From contig OY751489.1 in the NCBI GenBank assembly GCA_963565915.1, positions 186,001-250,000 of the forward strand: 64,000 nucleotides of DNA. The letters run 5' to 3'. Below the pieces are notes generated by a model that was not told where the DNA came from, ran no database searches, and saw nothing but the letters and a program-made list of their open reading frames with translations. Source of the DNA: Entoloma clypeatum (lineage: Eukaryota; Basidiomycota; Agaricomycetes; Agaricales; Entolomataceae). The stretch's first letter is position 1. Each line of letters starts with the position of its first letter. Both the position numbers and the translations under genes were made by a program. Shown piece after piece: positions 20,440 to 31,400 of this stretch.

Positions 20440-23400
20440 TTGGAAATCACGGATCAAATCTTGAGCGTTCTGAACATTAGCTCGCGGTTCCCATGTGTTC
20501 TCTTCTGGGCCATATCCTTCCCACTGGACGAGGTACTGGATCTTTCCGCGGAACTTTCAAGAGTCCAGGATCATAGACACATGGTACTCTTCTCGTCCTT
20601 CGACAATGATCGGATCAGGGGCTGGTTTCTTTTTCTGGATGGCGTACTTCGGAGTTTCATATGGTGACAACAGGGTCTCGTTGAACACAGGGTGAATTCT
20701 TCCAAGTCTTTGGAAGATCAAGAAGGTACGCGCTAGCTCCTTTCTTCTCTAGGACTTTGAATGGTCCATGTCGGAGTGCATCAAGTTTCTTTGAGGGTCG
20801 ATCGGTCCTGATGTTAGTCCCTTCCAGCCACACCTTGTCTCCGATGCGGTAGTTCCGAGACGGACTTCGCCGTGTGTCAACTGTCTTCTTCATCTGATCC
20901 TGTGCTTGTTTCAGCGCAGCATTGGCTTCTTCTTGTGCCTGTTTGAGTTTTTTCAAGAAGTCGTTGGCAGCCGGATTGGTATCTTCTAACATGAGTTCTC
21001 CCTTCCACGGATGTAAACCGTAGTTGAGGTAGAATGGGGTGTGCTTCGTTGCCTGGTGTTCTTTGTCATTGTACTGGAACTCTGTGATTGCGATCCATTC
21101 TGCCCAATCATCCTGTAGATGGTTGACAAAGTTTCGTAAGAATGCTTCTGTTTTCTGATGCGATCGCTCGGCCTGTCCATCAGTCTGTGGGTGGTATGCG
21201 GTGGACAGGTTCCTCTTGATCCCTAACATGCGGCAGAGTATCTCCATGAACTTCGCGGCGAACTGCGGTCCCCTATCACTGATGATCTTCTTGGGGATCC
21301 CATGAAGCTTCCATATCTGATCCCGATAGATCTTGGCTAATCCTTCAGCCGATAGTTCCACGGTTGTCGGAATGAGGTGAAGCATCTTTGAATGTCTATC
21401 TGTGATGACCAGAATTGCGTTTTTTCCATCAGATTCTGGTATCGGTCCCACGACGTCGATTCCTATGTCTTCCCATGGGGGACTTGGTGCTGCATGGGGA
21501 TGTAGCGGAGCATGTCGCTTTTGTCGGTTAATCTTGTTGCGTTGACAAGTGTCGCAACCCTTCACGTACTTCTTCACATCATGCAGTATGGTAGGCCACC
21601 AGTAGGTGCGAGTGAGGAGTTCATGTGTCCGGTACTGTCCTGGATGTCCAGCCACTGGTGCATCGTGTGATTCAAACATCAATTCTTGTCGCAATTGTGG
21701 ATCTGGCGGGACATAGACTCGTTCGCCTGCATATGTGATCCCATTCTCCTGCTGATACCAATGAGGATTCTTTTTTAGACCCTGGGCTACTTCTGTCTCC
21801 ATGCGGTTTGAACCCTTGATGCGTGTGATCCATGGATTTTCAATGGTCGTGATGTTTCCAATTTTGATGGAATCAGATGTTTCACCCCCTTCAAAGAATT
21901 GTTCCTCCGTGAACATCTCCATTTGTACCACATCTTCTGATTCCAATCGTTTCAAGAATAGTCCCTCCTTGAGCATTTGGTCACTGTCCTGTGGTTCGAG
22001 TTCCGCTTCATACCAGGGTAAGCGTGACAGGATGTCCGCTTTCGCATTGGTCTTGCCGGGCACATGCCGTAACTTGAAGTCATAGTCTTGTAACTTCATT
22101 TTCCAGCGTCGCTGTCGTTGATTTAGGTCCTGAGGACGACGGAAATATTCCAGGTTCTTGTGATCGGTCAAGATCTCGAAACGTTCCCTGGCTTCAAGCA
22201 GGTAGTGTCTCCAATCTTTCAATGCTTCCACGACTGCCAGGAGTTCTTTGTCGTATATCTCGTAATTCTGTTTGGCCGCAGACATGGTCCGCGACAAGAA
22301 CGCAATGGGGTGCCATTTGTCGTCTTGCTTCTGAGAGAGTACTGCTCCAATTGCATAGCCCGATGCATCGGTTTCCACCCTGAACTGTCCCTCTGGTTTT
22401 GGTAATGCCAAGACTGGTGCCGATGTAATTGCCCGTATGAGACCTTCAAAAGCTTGCTGCTCCGTTGGTCCCCAAGTAAATGCCGTACCGCCTGTGAGTG
22501 CGGTGAGAGGTTTCGCGATGTTTGAGTACCCTTCAATAAATCGTCGATAGAAGTTAGCAAATCCAAGGAACTTCTGAACTTCCTTTTTTGATGTGGGTGC
22601 TCGCCAGTTTCAAATTGTATCCACCTTCTCAGTTTCCATCTCAACGCGTCCCTCACCAACCACATATCCCAATAAAGGGCATTTCGTTACTTCCCATAAA
22701 CACTTTTTCTCCTTTAGAAACAAATCATTGTCCGATAGGATCTGTAGGATTTCTTCAGTGTTTCGCGCGAGTTCTTCCTTGGTTTTACCGATAACCACGA
22801 TGTCATCCATGTAGATCATGCAGATACGTCGGCGGATCTGGTCCCGGAATAGACTAGCCATCATCTGAGAGAATGTTCCCGGGGAGTTGCAAAGACTGAA
22901 AAACATGACCAATGGTTCGAACAATCCTCAACTGGTGAGGAAGGCAGCTTTCCATTCATCGCCCTCCTTGATCCGGACGTTGTTATAGCCCCACATGATG
23001 TCCATTTTATTGAAGTAGACCACATCTTTCAGTATGTCCAAGAGATCGGATATTCGTGGGAGTGGGAACTTGTCTTTGACCGTGAATTTATTGACCATGC
23101 GGTAATCTTGTACCAATCGTTTGGAGCCATCCTTCTTGTTGATGAAGAAGCAAGGGGAGGCATAAGGGGATTTGGACGGACGGATCTTTCCTGTTGCTAG
23201 ACCCTCGTCAATGAATGCGTCCAATTCCTCTTGTTCCTTTTGCATCATAGGATATGTATTTCCCCCTAGTTCCTTTGGTGCGTCCGGTGTAAGTTTGATA
23301 CCATGGTCCCATTCCCTCTCCTTTGGGATCTTATCGAAGTTTTCTTTTTTGAAAAGATGAGCAAATCGTTCAACATATGAGGGTCGTTTGGTTGTGGGAG

Positions 23401-24010
23401 ATGGTGTGGGAGTGACAGCTTCCAAGATAGAGTCTCCAGGCTTCCATTTCTGATCCGACTTTTTGGGTGCATCTTTGTCGCGCACCTCAACCATGCGAAC
23501 CCGGTGTTTGCGACCATTAAGGTTAACCCTGAAATCTGAGTGTTTGGTTCGACATGTTGTTGGGCACCGGTTAAATGTTACCGCGCCGGTTGTCCAATTG
23601 ATTGTGGGGTTGTGGTGTACCAACCAGTCATGTCCCAAGAGCATGTCTGTCCTCCCAATGTCCAGTACCATTGCTTCCATGGTTTCCTGATGTGCTCCCA
23701 AATCCAGTTTGACTTCGGCAAGTTGACTCGCTTTCTGTTGTCGATTTGGTGATCCATCCGCATTTAGAATTGCTATGGGTGGTATTCCTCATGTGGGGAG
23801 GTTCTGTTCGCGTACTATTCTGGGATGAATGCATGTGCGTTCACATCCGCTGTCAACCTCAGGTCAGATAACCTTTGGTCCTCGTCGTGTTTTGAGCTGA
23901 GCTAACAGCCTGATTTCTTGTCTTTTCGGAGGGTTATCTCCCTTCACAATTTTAGTCGATGCAGCGGCTCGCTTGGCAGGGATGACATAGGTTCTATTGT
24001 CTGCAGTCAT
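20440..24010 (-). pseudogene. Y1 pol polyprotein, inactivated
   Basis: From ATG 24010 (MTADNRTYVIPAKR) the frame encodes protease (VDSGCE), reverse transcriptase (VQDYRMVNKFTVKDKFPLPR; YMDDIVVIG), RNase H (VETDASGYAIGAVLSQ; TDHKNLEYF), integrase (HELLTRTYWW..CDTCQRN; GIDVVGPIPESDG; SDRGPQFAAKFM; YHPQTDGQAERSHQ) and a chromodomain tail. Two TGA codons lie before and in protease, one before GLFEPLVMFF (22925-22927) and one after VDTI near 22608; the intact Y3 has CGA or CGT at these places. A 2-base deletion near 20697 breaks the C-terminal frame. Confidence 0.9.
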
Positions 24011-24060
24011 ACAAGGCAAGCAAGTCCGTTTAATAGATAAGGGTCGCGACTTAGCGTCAT

Positions 24061-24285
24061 TTAATCGGACCCTTCGGGAAAATCCTTCTCGTCGGCTTCT
24101 AAGATTGTGGTTTCATCATTCTCGGCATCTTCCTCGGACACCTTCCTAACCCCTCCGGAGTTCTTCTTTGGCTTGCGGCAGTTGCGCGCGATATGGCCTT
24201 CTTGGTCACAGTTGAAACACTTGCGACCATCTTTCTTCTTTGGAGCGCTACAGTCTTTAGCCAGATGACCAATGAGATTTAGCAA
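24061..24285 (-). pseudogene. Y1 gag, C-terminal remnant
   Basis: Only the part from GHLAKDC onward remains: half of the first zinc knuckle, the complete second knuckle CFNCDQEGHIARNC and the acidic tail ending EKDFPEGSD. It is fused to leader sequence (GCTAAATCTC) by a deletion. Confidence 0.85.
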
Positions 24286-24335
24286 CTTGTTATGCTTAAC
24301 AAACCGTTCCAAGGTTCGGGCAGAGTATGCAGGAA

Positions 24336-24725
24336 ATGTTACGGACTTACCGGTTTGTATGTTACGCACTTTTCCCTTGCATTGTACCTTCGTTATTTCT
24401 TTGACTCATCGGACCGCTTATTCATTTACCTTTACTCTACCATTCTCCTTTAGTATACTTCGCTCCCGCGCTGACTCGCACTCCGCAGTAGGGATTACTC
24501 AGTCCGCAGTCATCTGACTCACTTCGCACTGCCTTTCCGCAGTTACTGACTCATCCGCACTGCCTTCCGCAGCTACTGACTCACTCACTACCGCTCGTAG
24601 CCAGTACTATATAAACCCCATGTACCATAGCTACATTCCTTAGATTTAGCAATCACTTTGCTCTTCGCCTTTCCACTTTCCTGCATACTCTGCCCGAACC
24701 TTGGAACGGTTTGTTAAGCATAACA
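24336..24725 (+). repeat. 5' LTR of Y2
   Basis: Runs TGTTACGGACTTACC to AAGCATAACA, 390 bp, nearly identical (inverted) to the Y1 3' LTR. TATATAAA is at 24608. AGATTTAGCAA at 24642-24652 is complementary to TTGCTAAATCT at 24728-24738 just inside the element. Confidence 0.9.
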
Positions 24726-24827
24726 AGTTGCTAAATCTCGTTAGGTTCGCCCAGAGCGAAGAGAGCAACTACCAGACGAGTCAAGACGTCGCGCTTCTTT
24801 GAAGACTTCACCAGTAACCCATTCAGC

Positions 24828-25514
24828 ATGCCAGAAGCCCGACAGGAGGAGCTAAGTCCTCGAGACAGTATCGATTTTACACTCATCCAGCAGTACATCG
24901 AATCGGAGATCCGTCGCATCCTACAGCAGGTGCTTGACGAAGAACTAGACAACGACGAGCATCGCCCCCACGGCGAGTTAGCAGAGAGCATCCATCTTGC
25001 TCGGCAACACCAGATCGCGCGTTACAACACCCGACAGAACGAACTCGAAAGCTTTTGCGTTCAAGAAGGACCTCAGACAGGTTGGATCACAGAGATCAGA
25101 GAGTTTATCGGTGTCCAGACAACTGTTATCAGAAGATTGATTAGGACGCTCACACCGAGACGTCCCAGAGCCACATCATCACGTCTTATTCGAAGCAGCA
25201 GATCTACGCCCACTTCACCACCGAAGAACAACAGACCGAGTACAACCGCTGGGCACGAAACGAGAGACTTGACCCCTTCTCGAGACCAACAGACGCGCAG
25301 GAACAGAGATTCCTTAGAGATCTACAGAGGAAATACTCTGAACGTTTTGCCACCGATTCCGCCGACGAGTCCCCTGACGAATTTACTTTTGACTCCGCGC
25401 AGTCAGATATCGAACAGACGCCTAGAACAGGGACTCATTTTCAATCCTTACCTGTATCCCGAACCCCATCTTCATCCCAACAACCCGACTCCTCTTCTCC
25501 TCCGCAGACTCTAA
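24828..25514 (+). CDS. Family Y leader ORF / possible gag N-terminal extension
   Basis: From ATG 24828 (MPEARQEELSPRDSID) about 105 codons look protein-like (FTLIQQYIESEIRRIL, ESIHLARQHQIARYN). After TTGATTAG at about 25137-25144 the protein-like signal moves to another frame (DAHTETSQSH..YAHFTTEEQQTEYNRWARNE..ESPDEFTFDSAQSD), which runs without a stop into the gag ATG at 25517. The same arrangement occurs in Y3 (36404-37100), where the first ATG is absent. A frame shift, an intron or non-AUG initiation may join these parts to gag. Confidence 0.45.
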   Translation: MPEARQEELSPRDSIDFTLIQQYIESEIRRILQQVLDEELDNDEHRPHGELAESIHLARQHQIARYNTRQNELESFCVQEGPQTGWITEIREFIGVQTTVIRRLIRTLTPRRPRATSSRLIRSSRSTPTSPPKNNRPSTTAGHETRDLTPSRDQQTRRNRDSLEIYRGNTLNVLPPIPPTSPLTNLLLTPRSQISNRRLEQGLIFNPYLYPEPHLHPNNPTPLLLRRL

Positions 25515-25516
25515 AC

Positions 25517-26383
25517 ATGGCAGAAGCTCCAGCTGTACAAACAATGGATACATCCAAGATCATCAAGGATCCTGGGATGTTCAAGGACAGATACACCTTC
25601 GACGAGTGGTGGAAAGCCACCAAACTATACATCAGGTTCCAAAAGAGCCTCACAGATGATCAAAAGATTCTTGCGGTACTATCCCGCATGATGGAAGGGT
25701 CCGGCAGACACTGGGCCAGTAACAAGTTAGACGCTCTTACCGCTGACAACGAGAACATCACCTGGCTAGGTTTTTCCGATGATATCACCACACGATTCTC
25801 CATCGCCAACAAGTCGGTCGCTGCCAAAGCAAGACTCGAAGTCCTTAAACAAGAGAAACGCACTGTTGATGAATTCTTGGATGAATTTGAAGAACTCTTG
25901 GGACTGTCAAACCTTGGCGAAGAAACTGGGAAATACATCCTAGAGAAAAACGTCAACCGCAGAATCTCTGAACAAGTGGCTAGCGATGGCAAGACGTACA
26001 CCGATTATGCAAAGGAGATCCGAAACAAGGGACGACAGATGGAAGGACATGCACTGGTCATCCGAGGTGGCGGTGACATGCGCACCGGATCGGGTACCAC
26101 TTATGGTGGTCAGGGCAAGGCCATGGAGATCGACAAAGCAGGAGTAGCCCGTTGCTACAACTGCCAACGTTTCGGTCATCTGGCTAAAGACTGTAGCGCT
26201 CCAAAGAAGAAAGATGGTCGCAAGTGTTTCAACTGTGACCAAGAAGGCCATATCGCGCGCAACTGCCGCAAGCCAAAGAAGAACTCCGGAGGGGTTAGGA
26301 AGGTGTCCGAGGAAGATGCCGAGAATGATGAAACCACAATCTTAGAAGCCGACGAGAAGGATTTTCCCGAAGGGTCCGATTAA
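25517..26383 (+). CDS. Family Y Gag (Y2 copy)
   Basis: This 288-residue protein has a capsid-like part (FDEWWKATKLYIRFQ; ILAVLSRMMEGSGRHW; FLDEFEELLGLSNL; YILEKNVNRRISEQV) and two CX2CX4HX4C zinc knuckles, CYNCQRFGHLAKDC and CFNCDQEGHIARNC. An acidic tail ends EKDFPEGSD. Gag packages the element RNA in virus-like particles. The frame is intact although pol of this copy is broken. The pol frame overlaps the end of gag in the -1 frame. Confidence 0.92.
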   Translation: MAEAPAVQTMDTSKIIKDPGMFKDRYTFDEWWKATKLYIRFQKSLTDDQKILAVLSRMMEGSGRHWASNKLDALTADNENITWLGFSDDITTRFSIANKSVAAKARLEVLKQEKRTVDEFLDEFEELLGLSNLGEETGKYILEKNVNRRISEQVASDGKTYTDYAKEIRNKGRQMEGHALVIRGGGDMRTGSGTTYGGQGKAMEIDKAGVARCYNCQRFGHLAKDCSAPKKKDGRKCFNCDQEGHIARNCRKPKKNSGGVRKVSEEDAENDETTILEADEKDFPEGSD

Positions 26384-26433
26384 ATGACGCTAAGTCGCGA
26401 CCCTTATCTATTAAACGGACTTGCTTGCCTTGT

Positions 26434-29179
26434 ATGACTGCAGACAATAGAACCTATGTCATCCCTGCCAAGCGAGCCGCTGCATCGACTAAAATTGTGA
26501 AGGGAGATAACCCTCCGAAAAGACAAGAAATCAGGCTGTTAGCTCAGCTCAAAACACGACGAGGACCAAAGGTTATCTGACCTGAGGTTGACAGCGGATG
26601 TGAACGCACATGCATTCATCCCAGAATAGTACGCGAACAGAACCTCCCCACATGAGGAATACCACCCATAGCAATTCTAAATGCGGATGGATCACCAAAT
26701 CGACAACAGAAAGCGAGTCAACTTGCCGAAGTCAAACTGGATTTGGGAGCACATCAGGAAACCATGGAAGCAATGGTACTGGACATTGGGAGGACAGACA
26801 TGCTCTTGGGACATGACTGGTTGGTACACCACAACCCCACAATCAATTGGACAACCGGCGCGGTAACATTTAACCGGTGCCCAACAACATGTCGAACCAA
26901 ACACTCAGATTTCAGGGTTAACCTTAATGGTCGCAAACACCGGGTTCGCATGGTTGAGGTGCGCGACAAAGATGCACCCAAAAAGTCGGATCAGAAATGG
27001 AAGCCTGGAGACTCTATCTTGGAAGCTGTCACTCCCACACCATCTCCCACAACCAAACGACCCTCATATGTTGAACGATTTGCTCATCTTTTCAAAAAAG
27101 AAAACTTCGATAAGATCCCAAAGGAGAGGGAATGGGACCATGGTATCAAACTTACACCGGACGCACCAAAGGAACTAGGGGGAAATACATATCCTATGAT
27201 GCAAAAGGAACAAGAGGAATTGGACGCATTCATTGACGAGGGTCTAGCAACAGGAAAGATCCGTCCGTCCAAATCCCCTTATGCCTCCCCTTGCTTCTTC
27301 ATCAACAAGAAGGATGGCTCCAAACGATTGGTACAAGATTACCGCATGGTCAATAAATTCACGGTCAAAGACAAGTTCCCACTCCCACGAATATCCGATC
27401 TCTTGGACATACTGAAAGATGTGGTCTACTTCAATAAAATGGACATCATGTGGGGCTATAACAACGTCCGGATCAAGGAGGGCGATGAATGGAAAGCTGC
27501 CTTCCTCACCAGTTGAGGATTGTTCGAACCATTGGTCATGTTTTTCAGTCTTTGCAACTCCCCGGGAACATTCTCTCAGATGATGGCTAGTCTATTCCGG
27601 GACCAGATCCGCCGACGTATCTGCATGATCTACATGGATGACATCGTGGTTATCGGTAAAACCAAGGAAGAACTCGCGCGAAACACTGAAGAAATCCTAC
27701 AGATCCTATCGGACAATGATTTGTTTCTAAAGGAGAAAAAGTGTTTATGGGAAGTAACGAAATGCCCTTTATTGGGATATGTGGTTGGTGAGGGACGCGT
27801 TGAGATGGAAACTGAGAAGGTGGATACAATTTGAAACTGGCGAGCACCCACATCAAAAAAGGAAGTTCAGAAGTTCCTTGGATTTGCTAACTTCTATCGA
27901 CGATTTATTGAAGGGTACTCAAACATCGCGAAACCTCTCACCGCACTCACAGGCGGTACGGCATTTACTTGGGGACCAACGGAGCAGCAAGCTTTTGAAG
28001 GTCTCATACGGGCAATTACATCGGCACCAGTCTTGGCATTACCAAAACCAGAGGGACAGTTCAGGGTGGAAACCGATGCATCGGGCTATGCAATTGGAGC
28101 AGTACTCTCTCAGAAGCAAGACGACAAATGGCACCCCATTGCGTTCTTGTCGCGGACCATGTCTGCGGCCAAACAGAATTACGAGATATACGACAAAGAA
28201 CTCCTGGCAGTCGTGGAAGCATTGAAAGATTGGAGACACTACCTGCTTGAAGCCAGGGAACATTTCGAGATCTTGACTGATCACAAGAACCTGGAATATT
28301 TCCGTCATCCTCAGGACCTAAATCAACGACAGCGACGCTGGAAAATGAAGTTACAAGACTATGACTTCGAATTACGGCATGTGCCTGGCAAGACCAATGC
28401 AAAAGCGGACATCCTGTCACACTTACCCTGGTATGAAGCGGAACTCGAACCACAGGACAGTGACCAAATGCTCAAGGAGGGACTATTTTTGAAACGATTG
28501 GAATCAGAAGATGTGGTACAATGACAAAGAACATCAGGCAACGAAGCACACCCCATTCTACCTCAACTACGGTTTACATCCATGGAAAGGAGAGCTCATG
28601 TTAGAAGATACCAATCCGGCTGCCAACAACTTCTTGAAAAAAACTCAAACAGGCACGAGAAGAAGCCAATGCAGCGCTGAAACAAGCACAGGATCAGATG
28701 AAGAAGACAGTTGACACATGGCGAAGTCCGTCTCGGAACTACTGCATCGGAGACAAGGTGTGGCTGGAAGGGACTAACATCAGGACCGATCGCCCCTCAA
28801 AGAAACTTGACGCACTCCTACATGGACCATTCAAAGTCCTAGAGAAGAAGTAGCTAGCGCGTACCTTCTTGATCTTCCGAAGACTTGGAAGATGATTCAC
28901 CCTGTGTTCAACGAGACCCTGTTGTCACCATATGAAACTCCGAAGTACGCCATCCAGAAAAAGAAACCAGCCCCTGATCCGATCATCGTCGAAGGATGAG
29001 AAGATTACCATGTGTCTACAATCCTAGACTCTCGAAAGTTCCGTGGAAAGATCCAGTACCTCGTCCAGTGGAAAGGATATGGTCCAGAAGAAAACACATG
29101 GGAGCCTCGAGCTAATGTTCAGAACACTCAAGATTTGATCCGTGATTTCCATCGGCAGAACCCGTCTCGTCCACGATAA
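26434..29179 (+). pseudogene. Y2 pol polyprotein, inactivated and deleted
   Basis: Same order as Y1 pol (protease, RT with YMDD, RNase H), with the same TGA stops at about 26578, 26653, 27514 and 27832. At 28523 the frame jumps from ESEDVVQ to YNDKEHQATKHTPFY, losing about 0.85 kb with the integrase zinc domain and most of the catalytic core. Later frame shifts (28640) and stops (28851, 28998) add to the damage. A chromodomain tail is still readable ([19 protein letters not shown]). Confidence 0.9.
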
Positions 29180-29312
29180 AAGATGAGTTCTCAAAACCCA
29201 TGGCAGCATTGACCTCATCAGTCAACCACACACCGAGTTCCCCGCTCTAGTCTTCTCCCTGCCCAATACAGCCACCCCATTCTACTTCTATCTCTCCACC
29301 ATCCTCACCGCC

Positions 29313-29684
29313 ATGTCAAACACCATCGTTACCTCCACCTCCACCACCGACGTCAACCCCGCCATCGCCGCCCTTATGAACGAAGCGCTCTCCATGAGAG
29401 ACCAAATCCATGCCCTCAAAACTTCCCTCGCCGACCTCCTTCATCGCCAGATGAATATCCGACTTCATTCATTGTCCAATCTCCCCGTCGCCCCGACTCC
29501 CAAAGACAAACAAATTCTCGGAAATTACACCAGCACCCTCGTCATCGAAAACCGACGCATTCGGCTGGCCATCAAAGGCCTTGAACTCGCCGTAGCCATC
29601 AACGAGGAGTTGATATATGATTGGAGCCTCAAGGAGAGCCCGAACTGGTCCGATCCCGGCAACAACAAGGGATGGGGACAGTGA
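29313..29684 (+). CDS. Family Y ORF3 protein (Y2 copy)
   Basis: The 123-residue frame starts MSNTIVTSTSTTD and is intact, ending KGWGQ. It is colinear with the Y1 and Y3 copies, mostly with conservative changes (DIHALKTSLADLLHRQMNI-type core, [21 protein letters not shown]). It lies directly upstream of the polypurine tract and 3' LTR. The upstream frame is closed by a TAG, supporting the ATG used here. Confidence 0.75.
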   Translation: MSNTIVTSTSTTDVNPAIAALMNEALSMRDQIHALKTSLADLLHRQMNIRLHSLSNLPVAPTPKDKQILGNYTSTLVIENRRIRLAIKGLELAVAINEELIYDWSLKESPNWSDPGNNKGWGQ

Positions 29685-29718
29685 CTCTGTGAGGACACAG
29701 AGCTTGAGGAGGGGGACA

Positions 29719-30120
29719 TGTTACGGACTCTACGGTATGAGGACCACATCATATCTTTTACTTATCGGCCCGACGCGGCGCCCTCTTACGAACTCACTAT
29801 GTCTAATATCTACTTTCGCAACCTTCGGTTCCCAGTCTGACTCACTACCTTACTTCGTCATCCCCTTTAGCATACTTCGTTCCCGTGCTGACTCGCTTTC
29901 CGCAGTCAGCTTACTCACTGTACATAGCCTTCCGCAGTCGCCTTACTCATGCGCACTGCCTTCCGCAGTACTGACTCATCCGCTACCGCCTATAGTCAGT
30001 ACCTATATAAACCTCTTGTACTATAGTAGATTCCTTAGATTTAGCAATCACTTTGCTCTTCGCCTTTCCACTTTCCTGCATACTCTCCCCGAACCTTGGA
30101 ACGGTTTGTTAAGCATAACA
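29719..30120 (+). repeat. 3' LTR of Y2, divergent subtype
   Basis: Starts TGTTACGGACTC and ends AAGCATAACA. The first 190 bp differ strongly from the 5' LTR of the same element, while the TATATAAACC box, AGATTTAGCAATCAC and the terminal 70 bp are shared. Confidence 0.88.
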
Positions 30121-30405
30121 GGATCAAACTGATGATGAGCACGGCTTATCACCCCCAAACCGATGGAGAAACAGAACGTGCAAATCAAGAACTTGAGATC
30201 TATTTCTGGATGTTCTGTTCAAACAATCCTGAAACATGGCACGATCACAACTTGACAATGGAGTTCTGTCACAATCAGAGGACCCACTCCACAACAAAAT
30301 GATCCCCATTCTATCTAATGATGGGATACGAACCAAGAGACATACCATTGGCATTTGACAAAACAAACGTGCCAAGTGTAGAGGAACGGCTCAAAGAGCT
30401 AAAAC
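30121..30405 (+). pseudogene. Element X integrase core fragment
   Basis: Reads IKLMMSTAYHPQTDGETERANQ and onward to GYEPRDIPLAFDK, the glutamate-containing end of a gypsy integrase core, with a TGA at 30301-30303. It begins right after the Y2 LTR and is cut at 30406 by the hAT-like element; the reading continues at 39130. Confidence 0.85.
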
Positions 30406-30639
30406 TAGTGTTTGAGGGTTCAGGTCGGTTCAGTTTTTTGCCCCAAAAACGGGTGGACCGAGACTGGACTGGTCTTTCAATCACTCAGAAATACAATAGA
30501 CCGAGACCGAACCAGGGGGAACCGGTCTTGGCATGTCATTTTGCTGGGACCGGACCGGTCCAAACTGGTCTAGACTGGTCGTAACTATTGTAATACACTA
30601 ATAATGTAAAAACACGTGTTGGGCACGAGACGACACCGT

Positions 30640-31026
30640 TGGACGTGAGTGAGGGGGGCCATTGGGCATGAGTCGAGGCCATGGGGCGCGAGTGAGGGGC
30701 CGTTGGTCGTGAGAGGAGGCCGCTGGATGAGAGAGTGGGCTGTTGGGTGCAAGAAGGTGCCGTTGGGCATTAGAGAGGGCCGTTGCACACGAGGGGCGGC
30801 CATTGCGCACACAAGGGGCGGCCATTGCGCACACAAGGGGCGGCCATTGCGCACACAAGGGGCGGCCATTGCGCACACGAGGGGGACCTTGGGCATTAGA
30901 GGCGGCTGTTGGGCATGATGGGCAGCTGTTTGGCATGAAGGGAGGGTGCTGGGCATTAAAGGGCACCGTTGGGCACAAGAGGGGGCGTTGGGCGCGCAGG
31001 GAGGCCGTTGGGCGGTAGAGGGGGCC
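30640..31026 (+). repeat. Minisatellite, left part
   Basis: Imperfect repeats of about 22-25 bp on the theme GGCCGTTGGGCACGAGAGG. Four almost perfect 22-bp units CGGCCATTGCGCACACAAGG lie at 30805-30890. The array continues after Y3 at 37561-37790. Confidence 0.85.
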
Positions 31027-31363
31027 TGTTATGCGTAACAAACCGTTCCAAGGTTCGGGCAGAGTATGCAGGAAGATGGAAAGGCGAAGAGCAATGTGAT
31101 TGCTAAATCTAAGGAATCTAGCTATAGTACAAAGGGTTTATATAGGTACTGACTATAGGCGATAGCATATGAGTCAGTGCTGCGCAAGGCAGTGTATCTG
31201 AGTAAGATAACTGCGGAATGAGTCAGACAGCTGCGGAAAGCGAGTCAGCGCGGGAGCGAAGTATACTAAAGGAAATAAAGTATAATACGATATGTGTAAG
31301 CGGGGGCCGATGAGTAAAAGTGAAAAAGTAAGCATATACGTCCGTAGTCGTTAGTCCGTAACA
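31027..31363 (-). repeat. 3' LTR of Y3
   Basis: 337 bp, TGTTATGCGTAAC to GTCCGTAACA. It lacks one 31-bp unit of the internal tandem repeat (CTGCGGAAGGCAGTG..) that is present in the 5' LTR. The adjoining tract, GAGGAGGGGAACA on the minus strand, is the polypurine tract. Confidence 0.92.
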
Positions 31364-31400
31364 TGTTCCCCTCCTCAAGGTCTGTGTCCTCGCAGACTAC

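Larger units (their letters stand above)
19578..24335 (-). mobile_element. Ty3/gypsy element Y1 (defective)
   Basis: Minus-strand copy of family Y. Its 3' LTR is complete (19578-19966), followed by ORF3, pol and the end of gag. About 1.4 kb of 5' leader and gag is deleted, and only 48 bp of the 5' LTR (24288-24335) remain before Y2 begins head to head. Four TGA stops interrupt pol. Its inner part is identical to Y2. Confidence 0.9.
24336..30120 (+). mobile_element. Ty3/gypsy element Y2 (defective, chimeric)
   Basis: Plus-strand family Y copy: 5' LTR 24336-24725, leader, gag, pol with the same four TGA stops as Y1, an internal integrase deletion near 28523, ORF3 and a 3' LTR (29719-30120) of a clearly different subtype from its 5' LTR. 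The two LTRs therefore do not form a normal pair. Confidence 0.9.

Noticed and set aside
24288..24335. Y2 as a simple insertion into the 5' LTR of Y1
   Set aside because: The rest of the Y1 LTR should then follow Y2 at 30121, but element X integrase is found there.
30585..31041. Repetitive Pro/Arg/Cys frames on both strands
   Set aside because: They are translations of the G-rich minisatellite, not genes.
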